From Campylobacter sp. MIT 99-7217 (lineage in GTDB: Bacteria > Campylobacterota > Campylobacteria > Campylobacterales > Campylobacteraceae), in assembly GCF_006864365.1 (NCBI RefSeq), contig NZ_QHLJ01000010.1, positions 1 to 56,859 of the forward strand: 56,859 nt of DNA, given 5' to 3'. The notes beneath the pieces are model-generated. The model saw only the letters and a list, made by a program, of their open reading frames with translations. It did no database searches and was not told the origin of the DNA. The first letter of the stretch is position 1; the number at the start of each line of letters is the position of its first letter. The position numbers and the translations under genes are program-made. Below, piece after piece: positions 36,846-46,359 of this stretch.

Positions 36846-37197
36846 TAAAGGATTTTAAAAGCACGCCATCAACCCCAAGTTTATAGGCTTTTTCAAGCTT
36901 ATGAAGCGTATCAACAAGGAGTAAAATTTTGCTATCAAAAAGATAGTATTCAGCCATTTTGCTAGCTTTTTTTGCTAAATTTTTATCACTTATGAGTATA
37001 AATTTAGCATTAAAAGCATTGCTAAATAGCACCTCATCGGTGTTTTTAGCAAAAACAGCGTATGGGATTTCTTCTTTTAAAGCCTTTTTTATCAAGCTTT
37101 CATCATAAAAAAAGCAGTTGATACTAGAACTTTCAAATACACCTTTAAATTTTTTAAACTCATAAGAAGCACCTAAGCTATGTCCAAAAATGAGCAT
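36835..37197 (-). CDS. Hypothetical protein conserved by context (120 aa)
   Basis: 120 aa from ATG 37197 (AAGGG six bases upstream is better spaced for this ATG than for the GTG at 37200). It has no membrane segment. The pattern of alternating strands and helices (LIFGHSLGASYEF, AKFILISDKNLAKKAS, KILLLVDTLHKLEKAYKLGVDG) suggests a small Rossmann-like fold. I do not recognise the family. It lies just downstream of rsmG and is probably in the same operon. Confidence 0.7.
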   Translation of the reverse strand: MLIFGHSLGASYEFKKFKGVFESSSINCFFYDESLIKKALKEEIPYAVFAKNTDEVLFSNAFNAKFILISDKNLAKKASKMAEYYLFDSKILLLVDTLHKLEKAYKLGVDGVLLKSFIKE

Positions 37198-37224
37198 CAC
37201 AAACCCTTATTTTTTTTTATTATT

Positions 37225-37842
37225 TTAACAAATATTTGTTTTTAAAACGCAGTATTTCCTAAGATCTTGTTCAAAAATTTCACTCGTTTTGATGAGTTTG
37301 CTTGCTTCTTGAAGCTCGTTTTTTAAATTTGAGCCTTTAAAAAGCACAAATTTGGTATTTTCGTTTTCTAAGTTTTTGCAAATTTCAAGCAGGTTTAAAA
37401 TGCTCATCAAAGCCCTTGAAGTGATGATATCAGCCTTAAAATCAGCCTTGAAATGTTGCACCTTTTCTTTGATGATATTTAAATTTGGCATTTTGCAAGT
37501 GATTTTAACGCTTCTTAAAAAGGCGGATTTTTTGGGATTTGGCTCAAAAAGATAAAACTCTGCCTTTAAAACAAGGGCTAAAAAAACAGCCGGAAATCCT
37601 GCCCCACTTCCTATATCACAGATTATCCTAGCATTTTTAAAATCCTTAAAATCAAGTATTTTTAAAGAATCAATAATCTGAGCGTTTAAATCCTTAAAAT
37701 TTGATAAATTATGCACCTTGTTAAAATCTTGAAAAATCTGCTTATAAAGCTCTATTTTATCGCAAAGTTCATCAAATTTATCCTCGCTTAAATCTTTTGT
37801 AAAATTTAAATTTAATTTAAGTTTTGTTTTTAAATCCCGCAT
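37225..37842 (-). CDS. rsmG: 16S rRNA (guanine527-N7)-methyltransferase
   Basis: 205 aa, the RsmG/GidB length. The SAM-binding motif is [16 protein letters not shown] (about residue 68). [17 protein letters not shown] and ITSRALMS are family segments. It methylates G527 of 16S rRNA; loss gives low-level streptomycin resistance in other bacteria. It starts 13 bases after ribA in the same direction, as in C. jejuni. Confidence 0.93.
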   Translation of the reverse strand: MRDLKTKLKLNLNFTKDLSEDKFDELCDKIELYKQIFQDFNKVHNLSNFKDLNAQIIDSLKILDFKDFKNARIICDIGSGAGFPAVFLALVLKAEFYLFEPNPKKSAFLRSVKITCKMPNLNIIKEKVQHFKADFKADIITSRALMSILNLLEICKNLENENTKFVLFKGSNLKNELQEASKLIKTSEIFEQDLRKYCVLKTNIC

Positions 37843-37855
37843 TTTATCTCAAATT

Positions 37856-38419
37856 TTACAGCAAATGCCCCATTTGCTTTTGTTTTACTTTTAAATAGCC
37901 CTCATTGTGAGAATTAGCCTTGATGATAATGGGCAATCTTTCAAGCACCTCGATATCAGTAAGCGTGTTTAGTTTTATAGGGTTATTGGTAAGTAAATTG
38001 ATCTTTTTGATATTAAAGTGCTTTAAGATAAATTCCACCACTTCATAAGTGCGTTCATCTGCCTTAAAACCAAGCTTTAAATTTGCTTCTATAGTATCAA
38101 GTCCGCTGTCTTGCAAAGCATAGGCATTAACCTTGTTAAAAAGCCCGATATTACGCCCCTCTTGTCTTAGATAAATCACCATTCCGCCATGTTCGCTGAT
38201 ATATTTTAACGCATATTGAAGTTGGGGTCCACAATCGCATTTCAAGCTTCCCAAAGCATCGCCTGTTAGACATTCTGAGTGAATTCTTAAATTCAAAGTG
38301 TCTTTAATTTCTCCTTTAAATATGCATAAATGTTCTTTCTCTCCCTCCTTAAAAGCTTGGATTTTAAAATCCCCCCAAAGACTTGGTAAATTTGCGATAT
38401 TTGAAATTTTTACCTGCAT
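37856..38419 (-). CDS. ribA: GTP cyclohydrolase II
   Basis: 187 aa. The three zinc Cys are in CLTGDALGSLKCDCGPQ (about residues 49-62). YLRQEGRNIGL carries catalytic residues, and NLLTNNPIKL is the C-terminal GTP site. It opens GTP in the first step of riboflavin synthesis. It is divergent from hemB, with 61 bases between. Confidence 0.95.
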   Translation of the reverse strand: MQVKISNIANLPSLWGDFKIQAFKEGEKEHLCIFKGEIKDTLNLRIHSECLTGDALGSLKCDCGPQLQYALKYISEHGGMVIYLRQEGRNIGLFNKVNAYALQDSGLDTIEANLKLGFKADERTYEVVEFILKHFNIKKINLLTNNPIKLNTLTDIEVLERLPIIIKANSHNEGYLKVKQKQMGHLL

Positions 38420-38447
38420 TCAAAACTCTTTCTTATTAAATTTATGT

Positions 38448-38453
38448 TAAAAT
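38448..38453 (+). promoter_or_regulatory. Possible -10 box of hemB
   Basis: TAAAAT in GTTAAAATCGC, about 28 bases before the hemB start. Weak on its own. Confidence 0.35.
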
Positions 38454-38480
38454 CGCAATTTTACACAAAAAGGACTAATG

Positions 38481-39464
38481 ATGTTTAAAAGATTTAGAAG
38501 ATTGAGATTAAATACGAATTTAAGGGCTATGGTAAGGGAAAACTCCCTAAGCACACAAGATTTGATCTATCCGCTTTTTGTGGTGGCTGGCAAGGGCGTA
38601 AGAAATGAGATAAGCTCCATGCCCGGCGTCTTTCAACTAAGCCTTGATGAGCTTTTAAAAGAGTGCGAAGAGCTTTTAGAGCTTGGCATTAAAGCGATCA
38701 TTTTATTTGGCGTTGTGAGCGAGGATAAAAAGGATAGCATAGGAAGTGATGCACTCGATGATGAGGGGCTTATCGCAAGCACTATCAAACAAATCAAAGC
38801 TAAATTTCCACAACTTTTTATCATCAGCGATCTTTGCTTTTGTGAATACACAGATCATGGGCATTGTGGCATTATAAATCCTTGCACTAAGGAGGTGGAT
38901 AATGACGCTACGCTTGAAATTTCAGCCAAACAAGCCTTAGTTCATGCAAGAGCCGGGGTTGATATGATAGCACCAAGTGGCATGATGGACGGCATTATAA
39001 GCACGCTTCGCACGGCTTTAGATGAAAATGGCTTTGAAAATTTGCCTATCATGGCGTATTCGACTAAATTTGCTTCAAGTTATTATGGTCCTTTTAGGGA
39101 AGTGGCTGATTCAACCCCTAGTTATGGAGATAGAAAGAGCTATCAAATGGACTTTGCTAACGGCAAAGAAGCCTTAGCTGAAAGCCTCGAAGATGAGGTT
39201 CAAGGAGCTGATATTTTGATGATAAAACCAGCACTTGCTTATCTTGATGTGGTCAAAGAGCTTAGTCAAAACACGCTTTTGCCAATTTGCGTTTATAATG
39301 TAAGCGGCGAATACGCACTTTTAAAAGCTGGGGCTAAGCTTGGGGTGATTGATTATGAAAAGGTGCTTTTTGAAACGATGATAGCCTTTAAAAGAGCTGG
39401 TGCTAAACTCATCATCACTTATCATGCTAAAGAGCTGGCTAGAATGTTAAAAGCAAGGGATTAG
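38481..39464 (+). CDS. hemB: Delta-aminolevulinic acid dehydratase
   Basis: 327 aa from ATG 38481; an ATG directly before it is too close to AGGA. It condenses two 5-aminolevulinate to porphobilinogen. The metal-binding loop is [12 protein letters not shown] (about 118-129). The catalytic Lys residues are in MAYSTKFAS and [12 protein letters not shown]. The next gene starts two bases after the stop. Confidence 0.96.
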   Translation: MFKRFRRLRLNTNLRAMVRENSLSTQDLIYPLFVVAGKGVRNEISSMPGVFQLSLDELLKECEELLELGIKAIILFGVVSEDKKDSIGSDALDDEGLIASTIKQIKAKFPQLFIISDLCFCEYTDHGHCGIINPCTKEVDNDATLEISAKQALVHARAGVDMIAPSGMMDGIISTLRTALDENGFENLPIMAYSTKFASSYYGPFREVADSTPSYGDRKSYQMDFANGKEALAESLEDEVQGADILMIKPALAYLDVVKELSQNTLLPICVYNVSGEYALLKAGAKLGVIDYEKVLFETMIAFKRAGAKLIITYHAKELARMLKARD

Positions 39465-39465
39465 A

Positions 39466-40710
39466 ATGCAAGTTCTCACAGACTCAAATAACAATAAAAT
39501 TTACGGCGATTTAAGCTTGCAAAGAAATCTTAAATTTGATTTTAAGGGTAAAAACAACATTCTTTTTCTTGCTGGCGTTAGCACTAATGTTAATGTTACT
39601 TTTTATGGCGATAATGGCTTGCTTTTTCATGCCGGTGGAGGCTGGAGCAATGGTTCTTTTAGTATCATAACCAATGGGCTTTGTTATGTTGGGTGTAATA
39701 GCACTACAAATGGTGTAACTTATAGAGCTTGTGAAGGAAAAAGTATTATCATAGGCGATGATTGTATGTTTTCTTGGAGTATTTGGCTATTAACATGTGA
39801 TCATCATTTGATTTTTGATGAGAATTCTTATAAACGCATAAATCATAGTAAAAGCATTTTTGTAGGAGATCATGTTTGGATAGCTCAAGAAGTAGGAGTT
39901 TTAAAGGGAAGTTTGGTTGGAAGTGGCAGTGTTTTGGGTGCGAAAAGTATTAACGCTGGATTGAAATTTTCAAATGCTATTTATGCTGGAAATCCTAGTC
40001 GCTATCTTAAAAAAGATATTTTTTGGAGTAGAGAAGATCCTATTGCCCAAAGGTGGGATAAGGATAAAACAGCTCAGTTTTCATCTATGCATAAAGATGA
40101 CTTTAAATTTGACTTCGAAAAGGATAAATTTTTAAATCCAAGCTTGCTTGATAAGCGTTTAGATGAGCTTGAAAGTGCTTATGAAAAGCTTGAGTTTGTG
40201 TATGATTATATCTACAACAACACGCATAAAAACCGCTTTGCCTTGTTTGAAGATAGTGATATAAGCAAGTGCGAGCTTTACAAAGATGAGAGCAAAACGC
40301 CTTTTAAAGAGCTTAAATTCGAAATGCTTAAGCCAAAGCCAGCAGCTAAGCCAGCGATAAAAGAGCCAGCTAAAATAAATGGAGCAGTTTTAAGAGTGAA
40401 AAACCAGCTTTCATATAAGCTAGGCAGTGCGATGATAAGCAATTCAAAGTCTTTGAAAGGCTATTTTAAGCTACCTTTTATCTTGTATCAAATTTCAAAA
40501 GAACATAAATTTGAAGCCAAAGTCCAAGAAATCAATATCAAACAAGGTCTTATCCCGCAGCCTTTAAGGCTTGAAGAATTTAAAGATTATAAAGAGGCTT
40601 TGAAATTTAAAGAGCATTTAAGCTATAAGCTTGGATCTGCCCTCATAAAAGCTTGTAATAACGCTTGGGGGGGGGGGGTTGCTCAAGTTCGTATTTATCG
40701 ATGTGCGTAG
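39466..40710 (+). CDS. Hexapeptide acyltransferase with Campylobacter LSYKLG repeats, phase-variable C-terminus
   Basis: 414 aa as read. Residues about 20-180 form a left-handed beta-helix acetyltransferase (ICYVG-type turns, IIIGDDCMFSW, TCDHHLIFDE with catalytic His, FVGDHVWIAQEVGVLKGSLVGSGSVLGA, NPSRYLKKD). A coiled middle follows. LSYKLGSA then occurs twice (about 315 and 385), a repeat common at the ends of Campylobacter surface-sugar transferases. A 12-G run at 40667-40678 sets the last residues. As read it ends VAQVRIYRCA. With 11 G it would end [16 protein letters not shown] plus a few residues. Likely modifies a surface glycan. Confidence 0.85.
   Translation: MQVLTDSNNNKIYGDLSLQRNLKFDFKGKNNILFLAGVSTNVNVTFYGDNGLLFHAGGGWSNGSFSIITNGLCYVGCNSTTNGVTYRACEGKSIIIGDDCMFSWSIWLLTCDHHLIFDENSYKRINHSKSIFVGDHVWIAQEVGVLKGSLVGSGSVLGAKSINAGLKFSNAIYAGNPSRYLKKDIFWSREDPIAQRWDKDKTAQFSSMHKDDFKFDFEKDKFLNPSLLDKRLDELESAYEKLEFVYDYIYNNTHKNRFALFEDSDISKCELYKDESKTPFKELKFEMLKPKPAAKPAIKEPAKINGAVLRVKNQLSYKLGSAMISNSKSLKGYFKLPFILYQISKEHKFEAKVQEINIKQGLIPQPLRLEEFKDYKEALKFKEHLSYKLGSALIKACNNAWGGGVAQVRIYRCA
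40667..40678 (+). repeat. Poly-G tract (12 G) near the end of the acyltransferase gene
   Basis: Twelve G in a row. With 12, the gene stops at 40710. With 11 (or 14), the frame runs to TGA 40751-40753, whose A is the first base of the argF ATG. The longer end is rich in Lys and fits the family repeat, so 11 G is probably the full-length state. Confidence 0.93.
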
Positions 40711-40752
40711 GGTAATTAAAGAGCATAAAAATAAAAATTTAAGGAAAGATTG

Positions 40753-41658
40753 ATGAGACATTTTTTGACTTTAAGGGATTTTAGCAAAGAAGAAATTTTA
40801 GAGCTTATAAATTTTGCTAGCTCTATTAAAAAAGAGCCTAAAAAACTGCTGGTGGATAAGAGTTTGGCGATGATTTTTGAAAAAAACTCCACACGCACGA
40901 GAATGGCTTTTGAGCTTGGCATTAAGGAGCTTGGCGGAAGGTCTTTGTTTTTAAGCTCAAATGACTTGCAAATAAGCCGCGGCGAGCCTATCAAGGACAC
41001 GGCTAGAGTGATCGGGTCTATGGTGGATTTTGTTATGCTGAGGGTAAATTCTCATGAGAGCTTGCTAGAGTTTGCAAGGTATTCTAAAGCTCCTATTATC
41101 AATGGTTTAAGTGATCTTTACCACCCAACTCAAGTGCTTGGAGATTTGCTCACCATAAAAGAGTTTAATAAACAGGGCAAAGTAGCCTTTATCGGCGATG
41201 CTAATAACATGGCAAATTCATGGCTCATTGCTGCTTCTATACTTGGTTTTGAAATCGCTCTTGCTATCCCGCAAAACTATGCTATCAATGCCGAAATTTT
41301 AGAATTTGCCAAAAATGAAGCTAAAAAAAGTGGGGCAAAAATTCTTATCACTCACGATAAATTTGAGGCTTTAAAGGGAAAAGATGTGGTGATTACTGAT
41401 ACTTGGATTTCTATGGGCGAGGAAGCTAAAAAGGTACAAAAACTTAAGGATTTTGAGGGTTTTATCGTAGATAACAAGGCTATGAGCGTGGCAAATGAGG
41501 GGGCGATTTTCTTACACTGCTTGCCAGCTTACAGAGGCTATGAGGTAAGCGAAGAAGTCTTTGAAGCACATAGCGAGGTGATTTTTACCGAGGCAACAAA
41601 CCGCTTGCATGTGGTAAAGGCTGTTTTGTGCTTTTTGGATAAATTTAGAGGAATTTAG
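40753..41658 (+). CDS. argF: Ornithine carbamoyltransferase
   Basis: 301 aa from ATG 40753 behind AAGGA. The carbamoyl-phosphate site is STRTRMAFE (about residue 44), and [11 protein letters not shown] and HCLPAYRG complete the active site. It makes citrulline from ornithine in arginine synthesis. In C. jejuni argF also lies next to hemB; here the phase-variable acyltransferase gene separates them. Confidence 0.96.
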   Translation: MRHFLTLRDFSKEEILELINFASSIKKEPKKLLVDKSLAMIFEKNSTRTRMAFELGIKELGGRSLFLSSNDLQISRGEPIKDTARVIGSMVDFVMLRVNSHESLLEFARYSKAPIINGLSDLYHPTQVLGDLLTIKEFNKQGKVAFIGDANNMANSWLIAASILGFEIALAIPQNYAINAEILEFAKNEAKKSGAKILITHDKFEALKGKDVVITDTWISMGEEAKKVQKLKDFEGFIVDNKAMSVANEGAIFLHCLPAYRGYEVSEEVFEAHSEVIFTEATNRLHVVKAVLCFLDKFRGI

Positions 41659-41677
41659 TCTCTTAGAGACTAAATTC
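41651..41677 (+). terminator. Bidirectional terminator between argF and the DASS carrier
   Basis: GAATTTAGTCTC (41651-41662), loop TTA, GAGACTAAATTC (41666-41677): a perfect 12-bp stem. The argF stop codon is inside the 5' arm, and the convergent gene ends at 41677. Confidence 0.7.
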
Positions 41678-43077
41678 TAAATAAACCATCTCCAATACAC
41701 AAGAGCAAAAATCGCTACAAAAAATACCCCAGCAAGAGCGAGCAAAAAGCCATACTTAGCCATGTCCCAAGCACTAATTCCACCCTGTGCAAAAACTAGG
41801 GCATTTGGCGGTGTGGAAATTGGCACGATGAAAGAAAAACTTGCACATATTGTCATCACAAGCATAGATAAAACCCTTTGTTCTTCTGTTAAAAAACCGC
41901 CTGTTGCGACATTGATGATAGGTAAAATGATGGCAATAAGAGCCGTTGTTGATAAAAAACTTGTTAAGATGATAGCCCAAAAACAAGCAAAAAGTATAAA
42001 AAATATAAAAGGGGTATCTTTAAAAAGTAGGAAAAATTCTTCAAAAGCCCCACCAAGCTCACTTTGAGAAAAGGCAGTGGCTATGCAAAAGCTAGCACCA
42101 AACAAGAAGATCAGCTCGTAAGGAATAGACTTTGAATCATTCCAAGTCAAAAAGCCTATCTTAGGTAAAAACATCATTAAGCCAAAGGAAAGCAAGATCA
42201 AATTTTCATTAAGTCCTAAGCCATTATACAGGGGTTTAATTGGCGAATTTAAAAAAAGCACAACAAGTAGAGCAAGTAAGAAAAAAAGCATTCTTTTGTG
42301 TTTTTTGTTGATTTTTACATCTTCAAAAGCTCTTAAGTCAAGTTGCATGTCCTTGGTATTGCGAGAAAGGATCTTAACCATAGCTACAAGCATGAGTAGG
42401 GTTAAAGGTAGCATCATAAAAATCCAAGTAGCAAAGCCTATGCTTTCAAGCCCACTTGATTCTAAAAAGCCAAGATAGATCAAATTTGGAGGGCTACCAA
42501 TGGGCGTTGTAATCCCACTAATACTTGCTGCAAAGGCGATAGCAAGCAAAAAACGGGTCCTTAAAAAAGGATCTTCGCTAATGCTCATAGCAACAGGAAG
42601 TAAAAGCAAGGCTACTGTTGAGTTTGAAAGAGCTGACCCTAAAAGAACGCAAGCTAGTGCAAGTGCTGAGATCACGCCCTTTGGAGTCTTAGGAAATTTA
42701 TCCAAAAAAGTTTTGGCTATAACTTTGTGAAGTCCTATTTTTTCAGTTGCAGCTGCGATCATAAAGCCACCTAAAAATAAAAACAAAATAGGATTAGCAT
42801 AATTTGCCGTTGCACTATGTGTATCTAGGATACCAAAACTAGGAAACAAGATGATAGGTAAAAGTGAAACTACGCCAATAGGCAAGGCTTTGTTAGTCCA
42901 AAGAGTAACCAAAAAGGCTACTATACTTAACAAAACAGACACCTTAAATGAGGCATGAAGATAAAAAAATGATATAAGAAGGGTAATGATTTGAAAAAAC
43001 AAAGCCAAGGCTATACCTTTTAGGACTTTACTGAGCTTTTCTTCATTATTTACTTGAGTTTTTTTTGCCTGAGTCAT
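41677..43077 (-). CDS. DASS-family (SLC13-like) sodium/anion symporter
   Basis: 466 aa, about eleven to thirteen membrane segments. The two sodium/substrate signatures are SNSTVALLLLPVAMS (Ser-Asn-Ser/Thr, about 150) and the second near SFLSTTALIAIILP. The TPIGSPPNLIYLG and STPPNALVFAQGG loops are typical of dicarboxylate or sulfate carriers. The substrate is not certain; a C4-dicarboxylate is most likely. It is transcribed alone, convergent with argF. Confidence 0.9.
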   Translation of the reverse strand: MTQAKKTQVNNEEKLSKVLKGIALALFFQIITLLISFFYLHASFKVSVLLSIVAFLVTLWTNKALPIGVVSLLPIILFPSFGILDTHSATANYANPILFLFLGGFMIAAATEKIGLHKVIAKTFLDKFPKTPKGVISALALACVLLGSALSNSTVALLLLPVAMSISEDPFLRTRFLLAIAFAASISGITTPIGSPPNLIYLGFLESSGLESIGFATWIFMMLPLTLLMLVAMVKILSRNTKDMQLDLRAFEDVKINKKHKRMLFFLLALLVVLFLNSPIKPLYNGLGLNENLILLSFGLMMFLPKIGFLTWNDSKSIPYELIFLFGASFCIATAFSQSELGGAFEEFFLLFKDTPFIFFILFACFWAIILTSFLSTTALIAIILPIINVATGGFLTEEQRVLSMLVMTICASFSFIVPISTPPNALVFAQGGISAWDMAKYGFLLALAGVFFVAIFALVYWRWFI

Positions 43078-43169
43078 TCTTAACCTTGAAATGAAAATAT
43101 TTTTGAGATTATAGCTAAAAATTATCTTTTTATTAGTAAAATAAGCTTAAATTTTAAGGCAAAAATTGA

Positions 43170-43175
43170 TAAAAT
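43170..43175 (+). promoter_or_regulatory. Possible -10 box before the 158-aa gene
   Basis: TAAAAT in GATAAAATG, 26 bases before the ATG at 43201. The surrounding 43078-43200 region is AT-rich and otherwise empty. Confidence 0.35.
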
Positions 43176-43200
43176 GAAAGATTATTTTTAAGGAAAATTG

Positions 43201-43677
43201 ATGAAAGAGCTTGAAAAAAAAGACTCCTGTCTTGAAAAAATCGATAAATTTAGAAAAAGTTTAGGTATCAAAAAAGCCGATCAAACCGTGCTAGAAATCA
43301 CTAAAACAAACAACGAAAATGAAAAAACTTTAAGCTTAAAAAGCGGACATTGGCAAGCTCCTGAGCCTTGGTTCGTCGTTGATGAAGAAGATAAAATCCA
43401 CACGATGATTTCTCTTCAAAGTCTTAAAAATATGCTCGAGGGCTTGAAAGATTTACAAAAAGAAAATTTTGAACTTAAGCTTGAAAAGGCTATTTATCAG
43501 CAAATTCCTATTGATTTTAACGATGTTTGGGTTGTGGCTATGGACGAGATCAAAAAGCAAGCAAAACAAGGACTTGTAGAGGTTAATATCAATCTTGAGC
43601 AGCTCATTTCAAAGATCAAAGAACAGCACCCAAATTTGTTTATGGATATGCAAAGTTTGGCTAAGGTCGTGCAATGA
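43201..43677 (+). CDS. Conserved Campylobacter hypothetical protein (158 aa)
   Basis: 158 aa from ATG 43201 (an in-frame TTG just before it is less likely). It is soluble and helical: a charged N-terminus, a middle with SGHWQAPEPWFVVDEEDKIHTM, and a probable coiled coil from about residue 77 (LQSLKNMLEGLKDLQKENFELKLEKA region). No known domain is recognised. It overlaps the HemN-type gene by four bases, the same pairing as in C. jejuni, so it may work with that enzyme. Confidence 0.75.
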   Translation: MKELEKKDSCLEKIDKFRKSLGIKKADQTVLEITKTNNENEKTLSLKSGHWQAPEPWFVVDEEDKIHTMISLQSLKNMLEGLKDLQKENFELKLEKAIYQQIPIDFNDVWVVAMDEIKKQAKQGLVEVNINLEQLISKIKEQHPNLFMDMQSLAKVVQ

Positions 43678-45029
43678 GAGATTACAAAGCCTTTGTAAAA
43701 TACTCCAAAGCAGGTCCAAGATACACCTCATATCCTACGGCTGTGGAGTTTAGCTATAAATTTAGCTATGAAAAATATCTTGAAATTTTAAGAGAGCAAA
43801 CTCAGGATTTATCGCTTTATTTTCATTTGCCTTTTTGTCGCTCGGCTTGTTATTTTTGTGGTTGCAATGTGATTTATACGGCAAAAGAAGAAAGCAAAGA
43901 GCGTTATTTGGGCTATATTTTTAAAGAACTTGAGCTTTTAAAAGATAAGACAAATACGCAAAGAAAAGTCGTTCAAATGCATTTTGGTGGCGGAACGCCT
44001 ACTTTTTTCAGTGCTAAACAGCTTGAAAGCTTGATTTTAAAGATTAAAAGTATTTTTGTAAATTTTGATAAGGAAGCTGAGATAAGTTGCGAGATCGATC
44101 CGCGTTTTTTAAACGAGGAACAAGCTGAAGTTTTGACAAGGCAGGGTTTTAACCGCATTAGCTTTGGGGTGCAAGATTTTGATGAAAAGGTGCAAAAAGA
44201 AATTCATAGAATTCAGCCCTTTGAGCTTACGCAAAATGCCGTTAAAATGGTGCGTCAAAGAGGGATAAACTCTGTAAATATGGATCTTATTTATGGACTT
44301 CCTTTTCAAAGTCTTGAAAGCTTTAAAAACACCTTACAAAAGGCTTTGCTTATAAATCCTGATCGCTTTGCGATTTTTAATTACGCTCATGTTCCTTGGC
44401 TTAAAAAAAACATGCGTAAATTTGATGAAACCACCCTGCCAAGCCCTGATGTGAAGCTTCAAATTTTAGAGTTTTGCGAGCAGTTTTTGACTGAAAATGG
44501 CTATAAAATGATAGGTATGGATCATTTTGCAAAGCCTGAGGACGAGCTTTTTAAAGCACTTGAAAATGGGACTTTGCATAGAAATTTTCAAGGTTATACC
44601 ACTAAAGGTGGAGCGGATTTGATAGGAGTAGGGCTTACGAGCATAGGCGAGGGGCAAGCTCATTATGCGCAAAATTTCAAGGATATGCCAAGCTATGAAA
44701 AAATGATTGATGAGGGGCATTTGCCTTTTGAAAGAGGTGTTTTGCTAAGCGAAGATGATAGGATCAGAAAAGCTGTCATTATGGACTTGATGGCAAATTT
44801 TGCCTTAGATATAAAAAAGATAGAAGATGAATTTAAGATTAGTTTCAAAGAGTATTTTAAGCAAGATTTGGTGGCTTTAGATGAGTATAAGGATTTTTTA
44901 AGTTTAGATGAAAAGCATATAAAAGTGAATGAAACAGGCGTTTTGCTGATAAGAAATATCGCTATGTGCTTTGATGCTTATCTTAAAAATATCAGCGAAG
45001 ATAAGAAAGTCTTTTCTAAAACGGTGTGA
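43674..45029 (+). CDS. hemN: Oxygen-independent coproporphyrinogen III oxidase (radical SAM)
   Basis: 451 aa. It opens with SKAGPRYTSYPTAVEF, typical of true HemN. The [4Fe-4S] motif is CRSACYFCGCN (about 53-63). FGGGTPTF, SCEIDPRFL and NRISFGVQDF are family segments. It converts coproporphyrinogen III to protoporphyrinogen IX without oxygen, which suits microaerobic growth. True HemN, rather than the HemW haem chaperone, is supported by the N-terminal motif and by the CGCN end of the cluster motif. Confidence 0.93.
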   Translation: MRDYKAFVKYSKAGPRYTSYPTAVEFSYKFSYEKYLEILREQTQDLSLYFHLPFCRSACYFCGCNVIYTAKEESKERYLGYIFKELELLKDKTNTQRKVVQMHFGGGTPTFFSAKQLESLILKIKSIFVNFDKEAEISCEIDPRFLNEEQAEVLTRQGFNRISFGVQDFDEKVQKEIHRIQPFELTQNAVKMVRQRGINSVNMDLIYGLPFQSLESFKNTLQKALLINPDRFAIFNYAHVPWLKKNMRKFDETTLPSPDVKLQILEFCEQFLTENGYKMIGMDHFAKPEDELFKALENGTLHRNFQGYTTKGGADLIGVGLTSIGEGQAHYAQNFKDMPSYEKMIDEGHLPFERGVLLSEDDRIRKAVIMDLMANFALDIKKIEDEFKISFKEYFKQDLVALDEYKDFLSLDEKHIKVNETGVLLIRNIAMCFDAYLKNISEDKKVFSKTV

Positions 45030-45030
45030 A

Positions 45031-46305
45031 ATGCTCCTAGATACAAGCAAATTTTATGAAAGCTGTGTTAAATGTGGCAAGTGCATTCCAAATTGCACTA
45101 TACATAAGATTAATGCTGATGAAACAACTAGCCCACGCGGTTTTTTGGATCTAATCTCAGCCGTAAATAGCCACGAACTAAGCCTTGATCAAAACGCTAA
45201 AAAGATTTTTGAATCCTGTTTTTTATGCACAAACTGCGTTGAGGCTTGTCCTTCTCATATTAGAGTTGATAGTGCGATCGAGGCTGTTCGTTTTGAAATT
45301 GCTCATAAATTTGGCATTGCATGGTATAAAAGGCTTGCTTTTTACCTTTTAAGCAAGCGAAAGGTGCTTGATTTTATCGCTCGTTTAGGCTTTGTTTTTC
45401 AAAGCTGTGCTTTTAAAATTCAAGATCAAGAAAATCAAAATTCAGGCATGAGAGCGAAATTTTCCCTACCTTTGATCAAAAAGGGAAGATTTTTAGCAAG
45501 CCTTAGCAAAAAAAGCTTTTTGAGTGAAAATCCTGAATTTATCGACAATGGCGGAAGTAAAAGTATAGGCTTTTTTGTGGGCTGTTTGTCAAATTATTCT
45601 TACACAGACACGGCAAAAGCGGTGCTTAAGATCGCAAAAGAGCTAAGGCTTAATGTGGATTTGATGAAGGATCAGGTTTGTTGTGGAGCGCCTCAGTATT
45701 TTACGGGCGATTTTAAGAGGGTTGAGGATTTGGCTAAGAAAAATATCGCGTATTTTGAAAAAAAGCTTGAAAATTTAGAAGCTATTATCGTGCCTGAGGC
45801 TACTTGTTCGGCGATGTTAAATGTTGATTATGAGCATTTTTTCAAGCTTCAAAAAGATGAGCTTTGGGCAAAAAGAGCCAAGAAAGTAGCGAGTAAAATT
45901 TATCTTGCGACAAAGTATTTTCATGATTTTACCCCGCTTAAAGAACTGCTTGAAAAAAGGGATAAAAATGAGCTTTTGATCACTTATCATGATCCTTGTC
46001 ATGCACGAAAAATGCAAGGCGTTTTTAAAGAACCGCGTGCCCTTTTAAATGCGAATTTCAAACTAATAGAGCTTAGCGAGCAAAATACTTGCTGTGGCTT
46101 TGGTGGCGTGAGTATGCAGCTTGAAAATTACGAAAAGTCCTTGAAAGTAGGGCTTTTAAAGGCAAAAGATATAGAAAAAACTAAGGCAAGCGTTGTGAGT
46201 GCTGAATGTTCAGCTTGTAGAATGCAAATTTCAAATGCCTTAGAGCAAAATGGCACAAAGGCCGTGTTTAAAAGCCCGCTTGAGCTTATTGCCTCAAGTT
46301 TATAA
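45031..46305 (+). CDS. GlcF/LldE-like Fe-S oxidoreductase with two CCG domains
   Basis: 424 aa from ATG 45031, one base after the hemN stop. A longer upstream frame would overlap hemN by about 60 bases, so it is rejected. Two 4Fe-4S motifs are seen: CVKCGKCIPNC (about 12) and CFLCTNCVEACP (about 63). Two CCG domains follow: VCCGAPQYF (about 220) and NTCCGFGG (about 353). This is the iron-sulfur subunit type of glycolate or lactate oxidases. The flavin subunit is not adjacent. The exact substrate is unknown. Confidence 0.85.
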   Translation: MLLDTSKFYESCVKCGKCIPNCTIHKINADETTSPRGFLDLISAVNSHELSLDQNAKKIFESCFLCTNCVEACPSHIRVDSAIEAVRFEIAHKFGIAWYKRLAFYLLSKRKVLDFIARLGFVFQSCAFKIQDQENQNSGMRAKFSLPLIKKGRFLASLSKKSFLSENPEFIDNGGSKSIGFFVGCLSNYSYTDTAKAVLKIAKELRLNVDLMKDQVCCGAPQYFTGDFKRVEDLAKKNIAYFEKKLENLEAIIVPEATCSAMLNVDYEHFFKLQKDELWAKRAKKVASKIYLATKYFHDFTPLKELLEKRDKNELLITYHDPCHARKMQGVFKEPRALLNANFKLIELSEQNTCCGFGGVSMQLENYEKSLKVGLLKAKDIEKTKASVVSAECSACRMQISNALEQNGTKAVFKSPLELIASSL

Positions 46306-46359
46306 AGTTGTTTTTAATCATTTTAAAGTTACAATGTATCCAAAAATAAAGGAGCTAAG

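Noticed and set aside
44971-45030. Upstream extension of the GlcF-like gene into hemN
   Set aside because: It would overlap hemN by about 60 bases with no Shine-Dalgarno; the Fe-S motif sits correctly from the ATG at 45031.
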